Shown: in pieces, positions 23,862 to 36,632 of the stretch
Layout of the letters: every line of letters begins with the position of its first letter
Numbering within the stretch: position 1 is the stretch's first letter
Assembly: GCF_001039355.2 (NCBI RefSeq)
Contig: NW_019775769.1
Span: 12,508-76,507, forward strand
Length of the DNA stretch: 64,000 nt
Reading direction: 5' to 3'
From: Lingula anatina
Lineage: Eukaryota; Brachiopoda; Lingulata; Lingulida; Lingulidae
Program-made: the position numbers and the translations under genes
The notes under the pieces: model-generated
Database searches by the model: none
What the model was told of the DNA's origin: nothing
Seen by the model: only the letters and a program-made list of their open reading frames with translations

Positions 23862-25365
23862 TTTCAAAAGAAAGACAAAATGTCATCTTCATACGTGCCT
23901 TGTTAAAAATATGTCCCGTCACAACATCCCTTTTAAGCTATCTCTAGACTGTATGCTGTACAGCGCTTAAGTATCATGTAATGTAGATGTGATCTTTGAA
24001 GGGTGCATGGATTCAAGAGAACATGCATGCTGTCCTTGAAATATTGACTTGAAAATATGGCTCTGTTTTGTGTGCAGAGCAATGATCATCATCATTATTT
24101 TCTCACATCACATCATAGGCAGGTGTTTTAAAAGTTAAGGATTTTTGTATCAGCTTAAAATCATTTTATATGTGTTTCCTAATTATAAGTTTGTGCTGTA
24201 ATTGTTAACTGCAAAAGAGGAAGCAAACATCGTTTTCACTGTTAATATCACATACACTTTTGATATTCTGATTTTTCTACGCTGTGGTGATCTTTTTCAC
24301 TCTGTTGTAAATCTAATCATTAAATAATAATTCATATTCCATCACCAGTGCTGAATTTACAGTTGCTGCTGTTGTCATGCATCCTATAAGGATTTTATCA
24401 AACGTTCACCAAAAACAATTCAGAAATTTAAAAAAGAAACAAATTTGAAGTTAATGTTCTCATTAGTTTTGCCAAGTATATTATTGAAGATTTGACATGT
24501 ATTTATGAATATTTGTTTAATCTGCCCTAAAGTTTAGAAAGCATACATGTTCAAGTTGTAGGCCTTTCTTAAAACTATACTGACAGTGTTATTCAACATG
24601 TGTGAGGGGATTTAAAATTATATACTTAACCTTTGTATAAAATTATGACCAAGTGCGAGAATCTAGGTATACATATATACTGAGGGAAAAATTGAATTGT
24701 AAATATTGTTATTGGAGAAAGTTTTGCTTTCCTGCTGGTTGGGGAATAGATTTGGTAATAAAGTATATATATCATATAATTAAAAAAAATTGGTAGTTTG
24801 TGGTATTGAATAGCATGCCATCAATCAAATTTTTCAGGGCAGATCAATTTTATTTTTCACCATTGCGTTAATTTATTTGTATTATTTGGCATCTTGCTAC
24901 AGTGGATTTTATTTTAGTTCAGTTTGAATCTCTATTATGGGCTTATTATGACTTTCATATGTAATTGCATTTTATATTTTTTCATTTTGATTTTTGTGTA
25001 TAATATGTAATTTTCTGAAACAATTGTTTATGACATGGAAACAGTTCGTGCAAATTGCTTTTACTTCTTACTTTTATAAAGGACATGGAAAAAAGCTTTT
25101 GAATGTTATTGGTAATAAATGTTTACCCTATGAACCTTGTTAATACAGTGCATTTTTTATGTACCTTTGCTACAGATATACTACATTTGATGTTGATGTA
25201 TTATCAAGTTTGTCTAAGATTATGTACTGGTGTCACTTACATTTTTATCCTTTTAGAAAAAGTGCCCACTTAAACCATTAATATTGTTAGATTTGGTCAT
25301 CTGCAGCATTAAAATGCATGTAAGGTGTGACTGAAGATAGGCGTACCTATTAGTGAATGAATAAA
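23862..25365 (+). other. FAM177A 3' UTR with three candidate poly(A) signals
   Basis: AT-rich with no coding potential. AATAAA occurs at 24757-24762, 25114-25119 and 25360-25365, allowing 3' UTRs of about 0.9, 1.3 or 1.5 kb. The minus-strand signal of the next gene is at 25524-25529. Confidence 0.5.
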
Positions 25366-25523
25366 AAAGTTTATTTTATTTTGAGTTGAAATGCTTCCAT
25401 TTGGGAGCCGTTGATAAACCTTAAACTTAAATTATTATTTGCTTTTTATAGAATTTCTAATCTGAATCACTTCACAGTTCAAATCTTAAAAGTGGTCATC
25501 AACTCGTGAGTGAAATCTTTTTT

Positions 25524-25529
25524 TTTATT
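25524..25529 (-). terminator. Polyadenylation signal, coiled-coil gene
   Basis: AATAAA on the minus strand about 380 bases past the proposed stop codon at 25904-25906. Confidence 0.4.
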
Positions 25530-25903
25530 TACTTAAAAACTAACAGAAAAATAATCACATCCTCAAGAACGCCACAGGTATGTATTAACCTTAACAGCGT
25601 AATAGAAACCATCATCTTTAAATACCACGTCTCAATCTTACTTCGTTTCTTCCTTTTGTCAGTAACATACACCCGTCATTTCCTTTTATATACAACAGTA
25701 CTGTGATAATGTGATTTTAAAAATCTTATGTATTGTGTTAATGCTATCTTTGGCGTCGTCCTTTTAATGATCCTTGGGCGCGTAAGTCCTTGACATCCAT
25801 TACCACACAGAGCGCGTTGCCGAGAGACAAGCGCTGTGGTATGACGATGTTCTGTAAGAAGGCACAAGTAGTATGTTAAAATCAGCAGACTCAGCTTGCC
25901 TAT

Positions 25904-28900
25904 CTACGCGAAGTCCTGATCGATGTCCTCCGATAGCCTATTTAAGGTTTGTTGGCGCAAATTTTGCGAACAGCATGTTGCTGAAAATAAAGAGATTGTT
26001 GATAAGAATCAGTTATAACAAATTTGTCAACAAACATGTGGTACTGTTGTAACCACCGTGTATTTTTATGGGATATTTGTACTATGATTTAAAGGCAACG
26101 TGAAGTTTTACATGGTGTCGGTATGTTATATGTGCGTTAAGGCGTGTGAACAGCAATTTCAAGGGGGTGGTCTTCAAAAGTTGACCTTTTACCCCGTAAT
26201 TGGCCCAATATAAGAAAATGGTACACGTAATGCTTACACCGATCGATATTTTGATATACTATATATGCTATCGAGTGAAATAAAAGCCGAATAAGATCAA
26301 TGTAACAATTTCAGTCAAGGTAACAATTTCCTTAACATATTCCGCTTGATTAGTTAGAAAATCATGACTTACTGGAAAGTGACTGGGAACTGTTGACATT
26401 GCTGTTTTTGGAGTCGGCAAGTTCTTGTTCAAGCCTGAGGTTTCTCTCCGCCAGAGCGCGCACCTGCTGTTGGTAGACCAGGTTGTCCTGTTCTGCTTTC
26501 TCACACCGCTCCTGGAATCATTAACATCAACCATTGAGAACATGGATAGTTACATTATTTATTTTTCAAAGGAAAACAAAGGCACGCCTTTTAAAGCATT
26601 TGCGATCCCTACGATCGTATAGATTATTGGAAAAGGTTTAGAGGAGAAAAATCACTCCCAGAAGTTGCCCGGTTATGTACACACAAGTCATAGTTTACAG
26701 AAGAATATCTACAAATATTAAAGTAAAACAAAGTAAACCAATGAACTCAATGCACATACAGCCACTTGTCCGGATAACAATAACTGTCATTATGACACAA
26801 ATATTTAAATCAATGAGATCATTTTACTACTTGTCTGTGTAGGCTACAGCATATTTCTTAGACATTGTCCAAGCACCATGGCAACAGCCGACGTTATTTG
26901 TCAATATACATGCATAGAGCCAAATAAGGACGTCATCAAGCAGTAATATAGACTTTTAACGGACGTGAGCCTTAACATGAAACTACCAAGGTTTCAAGAA
27001 AAACTGTTTATTTAGATCAAAGTACCATGATCGCGTTTGAAGTAGATTGCCATATTTGAAAAAAAAAAGGAAATATCTTCGATTCTCTATTCCGAACTCA
27101 TGACTCAAACGGCACGTGTCTACAAATCACCAAAATTTCAATTACTGTTTGAGTCACCCTTTTGAGAAGGACAGTTTTCAAAACCCCACACGGACACACG
27201 GACGAGGTGGGGTGGAATGAATTTCGCGAGAAAGCACATCAAAAATTTTATGTAAGGTTCGGCCTATTTTGTCTTTTCATAGGTCTCAAGGTGGGGGGGG
27301 GGGGGGTCCAAGTCCCGTACCGTACAAGTCTATAACTGATTATTCTTACCTTATACTGTAAAAGTTCTTTTATAAACACGTCTTGCGAGCTGTATTGTTC
27401 TTCTTTGGTTTTTCTTTCTAATTTGATTTGCGTCAGATCGGTCTCCATGGCAGCAAGATCGTCTTTCAGGGCCTGGTTCTCTTCAGACAGCATTTCCTTT
27501 TCGGAAGCAAGGACTTCCATGCGAGTACATAAGTCTGTGTTTTCAATTGTTACTTTAGACAACTTTATTTGAACGTCCTCTATATTTTTTCTCGTGTCTT
27601 CACTGACTTCATCAGTTCTGTTGATCTGTGCTAACAAGTCCATGTTCCGCTGCTGCAACATGGCGCACTTTTCTTCCAAGTCTTTTATGTCTTTTTGCAT
27701 ATCTTTCATCTGCTCTACCAAATCCGTCTTTTGGCACTCAATAACTAATGTAAGGAAAAAAANNNNNNNNNNNNNNNNNNNNNNNNNNNNNNNNNNNNNN
27801 NNNNNNNNNNNNNNNNNNNNNNNNNNNNNNNNNNNNNNNNNNNNNNNNNNNNNNNNNNNNNNNNNNNNNNNNNNNNNNNNNNNNNNNTGTGTGTGCAACC
27901 AATCAGCTAATGTAATAAGGTAGAGGATAATTCAATAATCGAATTACAAGCTGCTTCAGTATAAACTTACTTGGTCTCACCTTAGGCCAACGACTGACGT
28001 CAAAGATAACTGAGAAACACGATTAGAATCAAAACAAGGCGGCGGCCAATGGTTAATGTAACGCAATAATACAACAAATGTGCAAATTTACAAGCTATGT
28101 CATTTAATGTGGTGGAATCAGAACATACTTTCTTTTTGCACGCGAGCTTTTTCCAATTCATCTTCCACCAGTGTTTTTTCCTCTTTCATGACCTCCATGT
28201 CGTCGTCAGCCTGTAATAACTGTTCCTCCAACTCGATAATCTTGTTTTTCAGAAGTTCAATGGTGTCGTTTAAGTCCCCCTGAAATAGTAAAAAGTTGTA
28301 AACATACTCGTGAGAAAATCTCTACCGCTCACCAAACTCTTATCCATGTTAACAGAAAAAACCCTAGTTCGTTATTTTAATACCTCCCTGGTTTTTAAAC
28401 TTTGAAATTTTTAATATTGATAATTTGCAAGACACGATTTTGTGGTGTTGTATATTGTTGTTGCACAACTCTACAGTGAAAATGTATCAAAAATTAAACT
28501 AAAACAACTTTAACAAAAATGTTATAATAATTGAGATTTTATAAATGATATCCGTCCATATGTTAAAACATCTCTGAATCTCGCGAACTGTTCATTTTTA
28601 ACAAACTGTGTGAACTTACAATGTCATTCTTTAGATGCTTTTTATAATCCTCGAACTCTTCCAGGCGTAGTAGCATGCTGTGTTTTCGAGACATTTTTCT
28701 CTCTGCGGCAGGAGGTTTCTTCTGCCCGTCTTTGGGGGGACGTAAGAAGTTAGACACAGCTTCTGTGAAAGACCCTCTCCTCTCACTCTGTACTGGCTCT
28801 TCCTCTAGATCTGTTTTGTTCTCATTTGGTTCCTTTTCTTCAGTAAGAGCTGGGTTATATAGGGATTCCTCGTCTTGTTTCGCCTTTCTTTCGGGTTGAT

Positions 28901-31900
28901 TGTTGTTATTCTGAAAGTATAATTTATAACGCTTTATGCACAATATATCAGGAAATAAATCTTACGCTCTTACTGACAGAAAGGCATGCTTCGGGTGTGC
29001 GGTGCTATATCTGTAGTAACCAAGTATTGCTGTATGTAGTTCTTTCCTCTAAACAAGAGGGAATTACCTAATTAAAGGATGGATCTACCTACGATATGTT
29101 TACGCACATAAAATAATTGTCCGTAACAGATACATATTTGTATTATTATTGACATTTTCATAAATTACAAAGCATGTTGCAAAAACAAATGATAAAATAA
29201 GAGGCACACCTCTTTATACACCTGATAGGCCTATCTTGGTAAACACCAATTTCAATTTACCTTGTATATTTAGAAGCACAATGTAGAAATATAGCCGCTC
29301 TTTATGCTATTGTTACATACGCTTAAATTAAAAATCAAATTACCGAATTTTAAATAGAATAAATGAGATCAAGACATCTTGAAAAAAATAAAGTCTTATA
29401 TACACCTTTCAAATCAGTGATCACGGGGCTTCTACACAGGTAATTTTAACTTAGATGGTCCATTATAAAATGCACACTGTGATGGGTGTCAGACCACAAA
29501 TTGGCCACAACTGACTGCACCACGTTGTATATTTAGTACATAACATTAGTTCTTCTTCTACTCCAAGCACACATTCCCAAGGATTTGATAAAAGCAGTCT
29601 ACATCGTTGTGCCTTGCCTACACCGTGTGTTTTAGTCCAGATGACGTGACTGTGATATTTTTTCTCAAAATACATTTGGTTCTTTATTACCGCCTATGCC
29701 CCAAAAACAGTCTGCTCCTAGCAGTAGATCAAATTGGTTCAGGCAGCTTTCGTGTGTTAACTATATCACTTTTTTAATAACATCCCAAGACTTTGTAACT
29801 GTTCAGATCAATAAAACGCACATGTTGTCGACTCAAGTCAAAATGTAGACATGCGCAGGACAGGGCAGTAACCATATTGATTAAAGGGTTAGATCACACC
29901 ATGCCGAACTTTTGTTTTACTCACAATTAAAGAGACACAGCAAAAGTAGCCCCGGTATGCTATATGATGAGAAAACAGTAAAGGAAAACGCCACGAATCC
30001 AAACGCTTTCATACAATTTTAATTTAAGCGTGGAACCTAACACGTGCCTTCACAATAAGAGCTGTATGTACACCTGTAGGCAGTATTTTAGATTTGTTTG
30101 ATCAATATTCGTTACATCGACAAGCTCTCGTCCTTTTTTATATCAGAGTAACAAAGACACTTACAAAACACAGGGACCGCCTTCTTTTAAGACTATATAG
30201 TTCTAATCAATATCATTTTTCTTTCCTTTTACTAACAGTAAATGTTGAGCAATGTTGGGCACTATCTTTTCATCGATTTAATCCCATCGTCGTGTTTTTC
30301 GTTAATCTGGATTGACAATTTCGAATTTTGTGGTGTATATCAATGTTTTAGGATTCAGAAATAGTCTTGTTTACATTGAGCGATTGGCCTTTTTTGCTGC
30401 AACTCATAATCTCTTCATCATTCATATACCTTATGTTTAACGTAAATGACGACCGCATACTCCTAGGGCAGTCTAAGCCCATTGTAAGATTAAAATCTTA
30501 AACTTATATTTTAGAACAATATCCATAGCGTAGTTTCCGTTTTGGCCCATTTTAAGATCAAAATCTTAAACTTATATATTAGAACTATATCCATGGCATT
30601 TGTAACGACCAATGGGTATTCTAAAAACATATGTTAAGTTTCCATACGTCTTAGTTGGTAGTAATATAGCTTGCAGTAATTACAGAATCCTGAACTACGC
30701 AAAAGCTATTATTTTCAATGGAATGACAGTAATACAGAGGTGCACGGGATCACTTAATCAGTATGTCGTGAGGGAGAGCTACTGTAAATTGTAAATTCAT
30801 CATCCAAGCAGCCCAAGCTGAAACAAACGTTCAATATTATAATGACTTCTTTTTAAAACTCGTCTTTAGTCAAACAGAGTAGCTAGTGTTCATTCTAGCC
30901 TGAGGCGAATTCCGATTTTGCAAGTTATCTCATTTGAAGTTCAAATTAGATCTGAATTAAGACTTGTAACCGTATTGCGTGCTTACATTGTGCTTTATTT
31001 TGTAAAGAAATGCCTGGAAGCTAGGAGATTATACATAAAGGATTCTGCAATTTTAGCAGAAAAATGAAGGCAATTATATCAAATAATACCTATACGACAC
31101 TAGCCTGTTGTCATGTATTATGAAAAGTGACTGATCGATGTTCGTTGAGTAAGATGTCCATTATTTACCAAAAGTGGCGTTTTTTTATACGTTCAACTTA
31201 TATCATAAGGTCGAACAAGTGAGGCATAGGGATTAAAAGTTTTATGCACGCGAAACGTAGCAAATGTCGTGTGTTACACACATTAAAGCTCTAATTCAGT
31301 TGTGTATTAAGGAGAAAAAAGACGCCTTAGCCACGCCTGACAAAGCGTCACAGCGGTATTTGATCTGTTTAGATTTCGCGCTCTTTACTCGGAGAAATAG
31401 TAATATAATATTAAAATACAGATATAAAATGACCCAAATTTAGCCCATTCCGACCTGAAAATCTATTGAATTTGTTGGCCCAAGGATCTGGTCCTTTTTC
31501 TTTTTAATTTGGTGAATGACGAGCGGCGTTACACATATGGAACTGATTATAAAACGGCAGCTTTAACTTTCTGAATTCAAAACGTAAACGCACATTTGGA
31601 CACGTACATGTCTGACATGTACCAGAGCAATGTTTAACAATTATAACACAAACTTTTACTAAACTAGGTTCTACATGTAGCGAAAAGACAACTGAAAAGA
31701 ATACAATTTAAACCCAGGATCCATGATCTACCTTGGATCCTGGTTTAATAATTATGTCCAAGTTTAAATGTAGCGCCCAATGCACGGTGAACGCAGGAAA
31801 AACCTAATAGCCAAAGTCTATCTTAAGTGCTAAATATGGATTAATTCTTTACCATTTTGATTGTAATCTCCCACATGTAACACCGATTCAAGCAATGTAA

Positions 31901-32610
31901 CTCATTCTTTCACTGAGCTAACCTCCACGCTTCCACCCTGAACAGCACAGCTTTGGCATCTTAAATCATGTTAAACAATGACTCCTTGGTTTGAGATACT
32001 TGAAACCAAACAAACAGCTAGCCCAACAAAAGCCTTAAACTCCCCAACACGATTACCAAAGAGATTTACGTGAAATAATATACCAGATGCATTTGCTTAT
32101 ATCATCAAACATCATTGCACTATGCATGTAAATACCTCCATTTCGTCTCCGATAAAAAACGAGCACTTCTTTGCAACTTCCCTTCCTTCGTCTGCGCACT
32201 GCGACCGTCGTCTCGCGATTAAGCCCCACATTCTGTGTTAAATGTGATAAGTCACTGATAATGGTGATTATAGATCAGGCGCTACCCTGTAGTCAAACTC
32301 AAGAGGAATGATGGCTGTATATATATGTGTGTGTTTACTAAGACACTGCTTGTTTACTCGAACATCCCAATCTTCCATAACAGGTTCATAGTGATGGTTC
32401 AGATAACTGTTTCAAGCTGCCTGCGTCTGTAGTTCGCTCGACCTCACTATCGGTCGCAGCCGAGCGAAGTTCACGCGGCGTAGCGAACACACCCGGCGAA
32501 CGCCACAACACCAATTATTGATTTTGGTCGGTCATTGTGTTTGTTAACTCTCTTCAGGATCCAATAATATCGCGACTCAGTGCAGTGTGAGTCTTCTGTG
32601 AGGTGAATGA

Positions 32611-32647
<37 letters not shown>

Positions 32648-32764
32648 CAGAGAGAGTCTTACATGCAAAATCAGGTCGGGCACTCCGTTGGCTGCAGCCA
32701 TGGCTTTCATCTGTTTCATCTTCTTACCTCTGAAGCATGGAAACATGTCAATAGGAATTGGCAT
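25904..32764 (-). CDS. Unrecognised coiled-coil protein
   Basis: Six-exon model of about 384 residues: 32764-32663, 28910-28620, 28279-28129, about 27744-27350 (upper edge uncertain by one base), 26511-26373 and 25980-25904; phases agree at every junction. I do not recognise the family. The N-terminus MPIPIDMFPCFRGKKMKQ is followed by a polar, charged region rich in E, K, P and Q with basic Ser motifs (RRGSF, RKMSRKHSM). Roughly residues 115-345 form a nearly continuous coiled coil (TIELLKNKIIELEEQLLQAD; CAMLQQRNMDLLAQINRTDE; MLSEENQALKDDLAAMETDL; QQQVRALAERNLRLEQELAD). The short tail ends LNRLSEDIDQDFA. A 125-base N gap lies in the intron after the 28129 exon and could hide an exon, although the phases do not require one. 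A second in-phase first exon is possible at 32231-32136. Scaffold or cytoskeletal roles would be guesswork. Confidence 0.72.
27763..27887. other. Assembly gap (N run)
   Basis: About 125 unresolved bases in an intron of the coiled-coil gene, ending next to a TG repeat (TGTGTGTG), which suggests that an unassembled microsatellite caused the gap. A 14-base G run lies at 27293-27306 in the next intron. Confidence 0.9.
30478..30599 (+). repeat. Two-copy tandem repeat, period about 68 bp
   Basis: About 30478-30531 and 30546-30599 share GCCCATT, then TAAGAT, AAAATCTTAAACTTATAT, TTAGAAC and TATATCCATRGC with few differences. It lies inside the first intron of the coiled-coil gene. No function is apparent. 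Confidence 0.7.
31709..31747. repeat. Perfect-stem hairpin in intron
   Basis: TAAACCCAGGATCCA and TGGATCCTGGTTTA form inverted arms around an 11-base loop, with one extra C in the left arm. It lies in the first intron of the coiled-coil gene. Confidence 0.6.
32136..32231 (-). CDS. Possible alternative first exon of the coiled-coil gene
   Basis: On the minus strand an ATG at 32231 opens 32 codons (MWGLIARRRSQCADEGREVA ... GDEME) that end at a GTATTT donor in phase 0, the phase required to splice to the exon starting at 28910. It sits inside the 3.75-kb first intron, so an internal promoter could give a protein with a basic N-terminus in place of MPIPIDMF. There is no homology support. Confidence 0.3.
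32614..32656 (+). repeat. (GA)n microsatellite at exon 1 donor of the coiled-coil gene
   Basis: GA units, partly GACA, which read as a CT run on the transcribed strand only six bases after the donor at 32662. Length changes here could affect the use of that splice site. Confidence 0.9.
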
Positions 32765-35700
32765 ACCGGTGAAAATATATTTTTCTTTCTGCAGCGATTG
32801 CTAATGATAGATAAGATGGGGCACAGACTGGAACCATGTGTCAATGTAAATTCTTTTATACCCTCTTACCATGAAAACGATGTGAAGTGTTTTTGAAGAG
32901 AGAACGTCATAGTCTAATTTTATCCTCATGGACATTAGACACGCAAGAGAGGGCTACGTAGGGTAGAATTCTAATGATTGTTGCCATGACCACGGCCCTC
33001 AGACGTCTGCCTGGGAAAAGTAAAAGTTAATGTGAATATTGCTTTCTGTACTCATTCATACGGCTGGTGTTGTTTTTGTGGTTAGGGAAAAGGTTAAAAC
33101 GTGAAAATAATATGTACCTTGAGACTGAGAGCAATTTACTTGACCCTTTTCTGTATCTCTTGAAACTTTTTTTAAAAACAATTAATAACAATAATAACAG
33201 AATAAATAAATGAATAAATAAATAAAATCTGACTGCTTCACGCACAAAGTTTAACCATTTTATACATGCTTCAAAAAGTATTCTCAAGGAGTAAGATACT
33301 ACTATGCTAAAAGCTATATACAATGTATCCATTGTCTTTAAACAATTCTATGACGCGGATCAGCAGTTTCACATTTTGTACTTATCATTAACATTTCGTG
33401 CTCTTCACTATTATGCACGATAAGAGTTTCGGTTCGAAAAGAACAAATGGGCATTGAAATTCTTAACCATTTATTGGTGACATCAGTTAATGGCGGAAAT
33501 AAACGTAAAACAAATGTTGAAACAATAGGACCTACGCAACTTAATTCTATTACCATATCAGTTGGTGAAATAGGTATGATTTAAATAAACACCGTTAAGA
33601 AAAAGTAATGGAAAAAGATAAAAACGTCTTATGTGAACAAGTTGCAACCTCAAAGATTTTATCCTAGTTTTACTGAGAAGATGCCAGAAAAAAAAGTTGT
33701 TGACAGTTCAAATTGCATGCATGCCTTCTTTATGCTATCTCATTCTTTAATCGGTGTATCGAGAACAGAGTAGCTCATTTTACAAAGAAGATGTCTATTG
33801 TGCACTGAAGTGAGCGTAAACAATGAGGACGGGAGCCTGTTTTTTTATAAATGACTTTATCGGTGTTATCTATTTGGACTGAAAAAATTCAAAACGTGTT
33901 GATATTTTTGTTTTTGAAACACATTATCTTTTATTTTATCTTTTCTTTAGGGTAAAATCATCATAAGGATCTATTTTTGTTTTTCAAAATAGATATATCT
34001 GTTATGGATATGTAATTTGGCATGACAAAAAATAAACGCGTTTTGACTTCTGTTTCCACGACCTCTACATATTTTATGTTAACAATATGATCAAAATATT
34101 TCAGAGGATTGAAAATGTTGTTGTTGTTGTTTTTGGTCCCCTGAAAGTCTGGGTGAATTCATGAACCATGACAACTCCACGCGTGGTTATTCCACTTCAA
34201 CTGGAATCTTTTCTTTCCTTGCAGAAAATCTTTTATAGCTGCTTGGTACCGTGGTGTACAATTACTTTGATGTTTCCAAATCTGTAAAGTGGATATAATT
34301 AAGCTAACCCTACGTTTATTAACGATATGCAGTGAGGTCGCGTGTGATACCCAGGACGGTAAACCAGTTCTCCTCACAGAAGACCTGGTTCAAAACTATC
34401 TGGAAATGGATTTAGGAAGTTCTCATTTTTATTCGAGTAGTACAGCAAAACCTACAACGTTAAATTCTTTCTAGTAACTTCTGTTTAAGAAGCAAACTGG
34501 AATGCAGAATTCAAATACTTGGGCATAAGATGTCGTTTTATGAAGTTACTTAACAAATATAACCTGATATAATCAGATATAATCTGGCAAAAATTGTAAT
34601 CACAGTGAAATGGTGCTTGACAGTATAGGCCTTACTTTTTTTGTGGATAAAGACTGAGAAACTTGCACAAGGTGAATATTTTATAGGTACCAATCTAGAC
34701 TTTATTTTACACAAGACATGGTAGATAATACGTACTTTGATGAGGGAGTGGCATAAAAAACTTAATATTTGTTATTTCACTTTTTGACATTTTGATTATG
34801 ATTCATTTCACGAGAAAATGAAGTGGTAGTGGAACTGAGTTACCAGGTACAGAGCAGTCATTACGAAGGAGATAAGACAGGACACTTATATTATTCACCA
34901 TGCTATCATTAAACAGCCGTTCAGGTCGTTGAATCATATATCTGTAAATCATAGTCTTTAGTAGAAACTCCCACACTGGTACATTCGAGCACGTTCCTAT
35001 CTCATGCAAGTTGTTATTCCATACGGCATAAAAAGTTAATGTGTTGCTGATGATCATAATTAAGAAAGGATCTAAGATTTGATCTACGGACTAAATCATC
35101 GCAAAGGTCAGGAATTTTGTTTCAAGTTCATAGATTGAACATGTAGAGCTCTACTGACAATTTCAGTCGTCACCGACATGTATTGTTCTTAGTCTTAGAG
35201 TAAAGCTTCATTCTGTGTACTACACTCGACTTATCTCATTTTAAAAAATAAATCAGGACTAGAAAACATCAGAATGTAAAAAAATGTATATATGCAAAAA
35301 CAAAAACAAAAATAAGAAATTGCAATAATTAAAACGCAATCACTCATTTCCCTTTTAATATTTTGATAAAATTCTTACATCACGACTCTTATAGACTGCA
35401 TTACACGTCTCTCCACTTTGAACCCAAGCCACTGCTATAATCAATGCTTCTGTCTCTGCTTCTCTAGCACAATTACACTAGGAAGAGACGAAGGCTTTTT
35501 TCATTAACATTCGTATTCATTAAAATATATATCTGAAAACGACACATTAAAAAATTACAAAAACAGAGAAAGAATAAGACTGGTATTAGAATTATGCAAG
35601 CTCCCGCAGAGGGTCCAGAAACTATTTTACAAAACATGTTGAAATATGACCACACTAAGCCTGGATATAGTGGTTGTCCTGTAACCAGATTTAACCACGA

Positions 35701-36288
35701 ACTCAAGCCGAGGGTCATTAAAAATAAATATTTCATTAAAAATATTAGCGACTCACAATAACACTGTGGTCAACCGGTGTTAGACTTAATTGATGTTTTG
35801 AACGCTCTTGCCCATTATTGTTAAAATCTCGATAACAAAACACCTGCTGGCGTTCAAGGTCGAGTCTACATGTTGGCAGGTCATTTCATGTAATGGCCAT
35901 TAATCATAAAAAGACGCTATATATTCAGCTATCGCCAAGGTCATCTTCATTTGATAAAAAGAACAGATAACTTTATAGAGGTGCGGTTTCTCAATACGAA
36001 TCCTATCATTACAATTATTAGAAACTCAACCATAACCTGTAATCTGACAAAAATTAAACGAAATTAATAAATGATAAAGATGAATAAATAAGTTTGGCTT
36101 CACCCAGTCATGAAAAAAGAAAGGCTTAGATTAAGTCTTACAAATACATTTTTTTTTTCATTTTTGGTAGTTTCCATCTTGCAACTGTTGAATTGCACAA
36201 GAAACACGTGAAACCCAACATGACCCACGCTGTATTGATTTGTTTTTATCTTTTGAATAAAAATAAAAATATCTAAACTTCAAAATAT
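32765..36288. other. Intergenic region, coiled-coil gene to THUMPD1
   Basis: About 3.5 kb of AT-rich sequence with no exon I can support. A possible orphan coding stretch at 34330-34474 (plus) reads SEVACDTQDGKPVLLTEDLV and looks protein-like, but no partner exon or homology was found. An AC-poor ATAA tract lies at 33180-33230. The rest shows no structure. Confidence 0.45.
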
Positions 36289-36294
36289 TTTATT
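36289..36294 (-). terminator. Polyadenylation signal, THUMPD1
   Basis: AATAAA on the minus strand, giving a 3' UTR of about 1.1 kb after the stop at 37396. No closer AATAAA was noticed on that strand. Confidence 0.4.
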
Positions 36295-36555
36295 GATCAA
36301 ATGAATGGAATATTTTACACATATTGATTGAAAGGACTACAACAGTGGAAAATGTTGAATTTAATTATGGTATGCAGTCATTGCGTATCCCAGAAAAAAT
36401 GCTGAAACGCATAACTTTTTTTTAAATTCATAACACAATATGATGTCATATACTGTATGACAGTTGGTGCTTTGGGGATTCATTCCAGGTAAGATATTAT
36501 CTATGGTAAAAGACAGGAATGATGGCTTCATGAGCACACCTGTACATAAAGAATA

Positions 36556-36632
36556 AGACTGGGTTCCCATGCCTAGATCGATCCATCTGGATCGATCTAA
36601 CTCCCTGGGGAGTCTCACTAAATTGCTGTCAA
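36556..36632. mobile_element. MITE fragment with a perfect 12-bp palindrome
   Basis: TAGATCGATCCA (36574-36585) and TGGATCGATCTA (36588-36599) are perfect inverted repeats separated by TC. In reverse complement, the flanks (AGTGAGACTCCCCAGGGAGTT and CATGGGAACCC) resemble the right arm of the element ending at 60635 (GCGAGAGTCCCTGCAGAGTT, CATGGGAACGGGG). It lies in the THUMPD1 3' UTR. Confidence 0.5.

Noticed and set aside
34330-34474. Plus-strand stretch SEVACDTQDGKPVLLTEDLV that looks protein-like
   Set aside because: There is an acceptor-like TATGCAG nearby, but no second exon, no recognised family and no good upstream start. Not enough to call a gene.
35473-35736. Minus-strand frame with a signal-like start and hydrophobic middle
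   Set aside because: Isolated in AT-rich intergenic DNA, with no splice partners, conserved motif or poly(A) context. Hydrophobic frames are common in such sequence.
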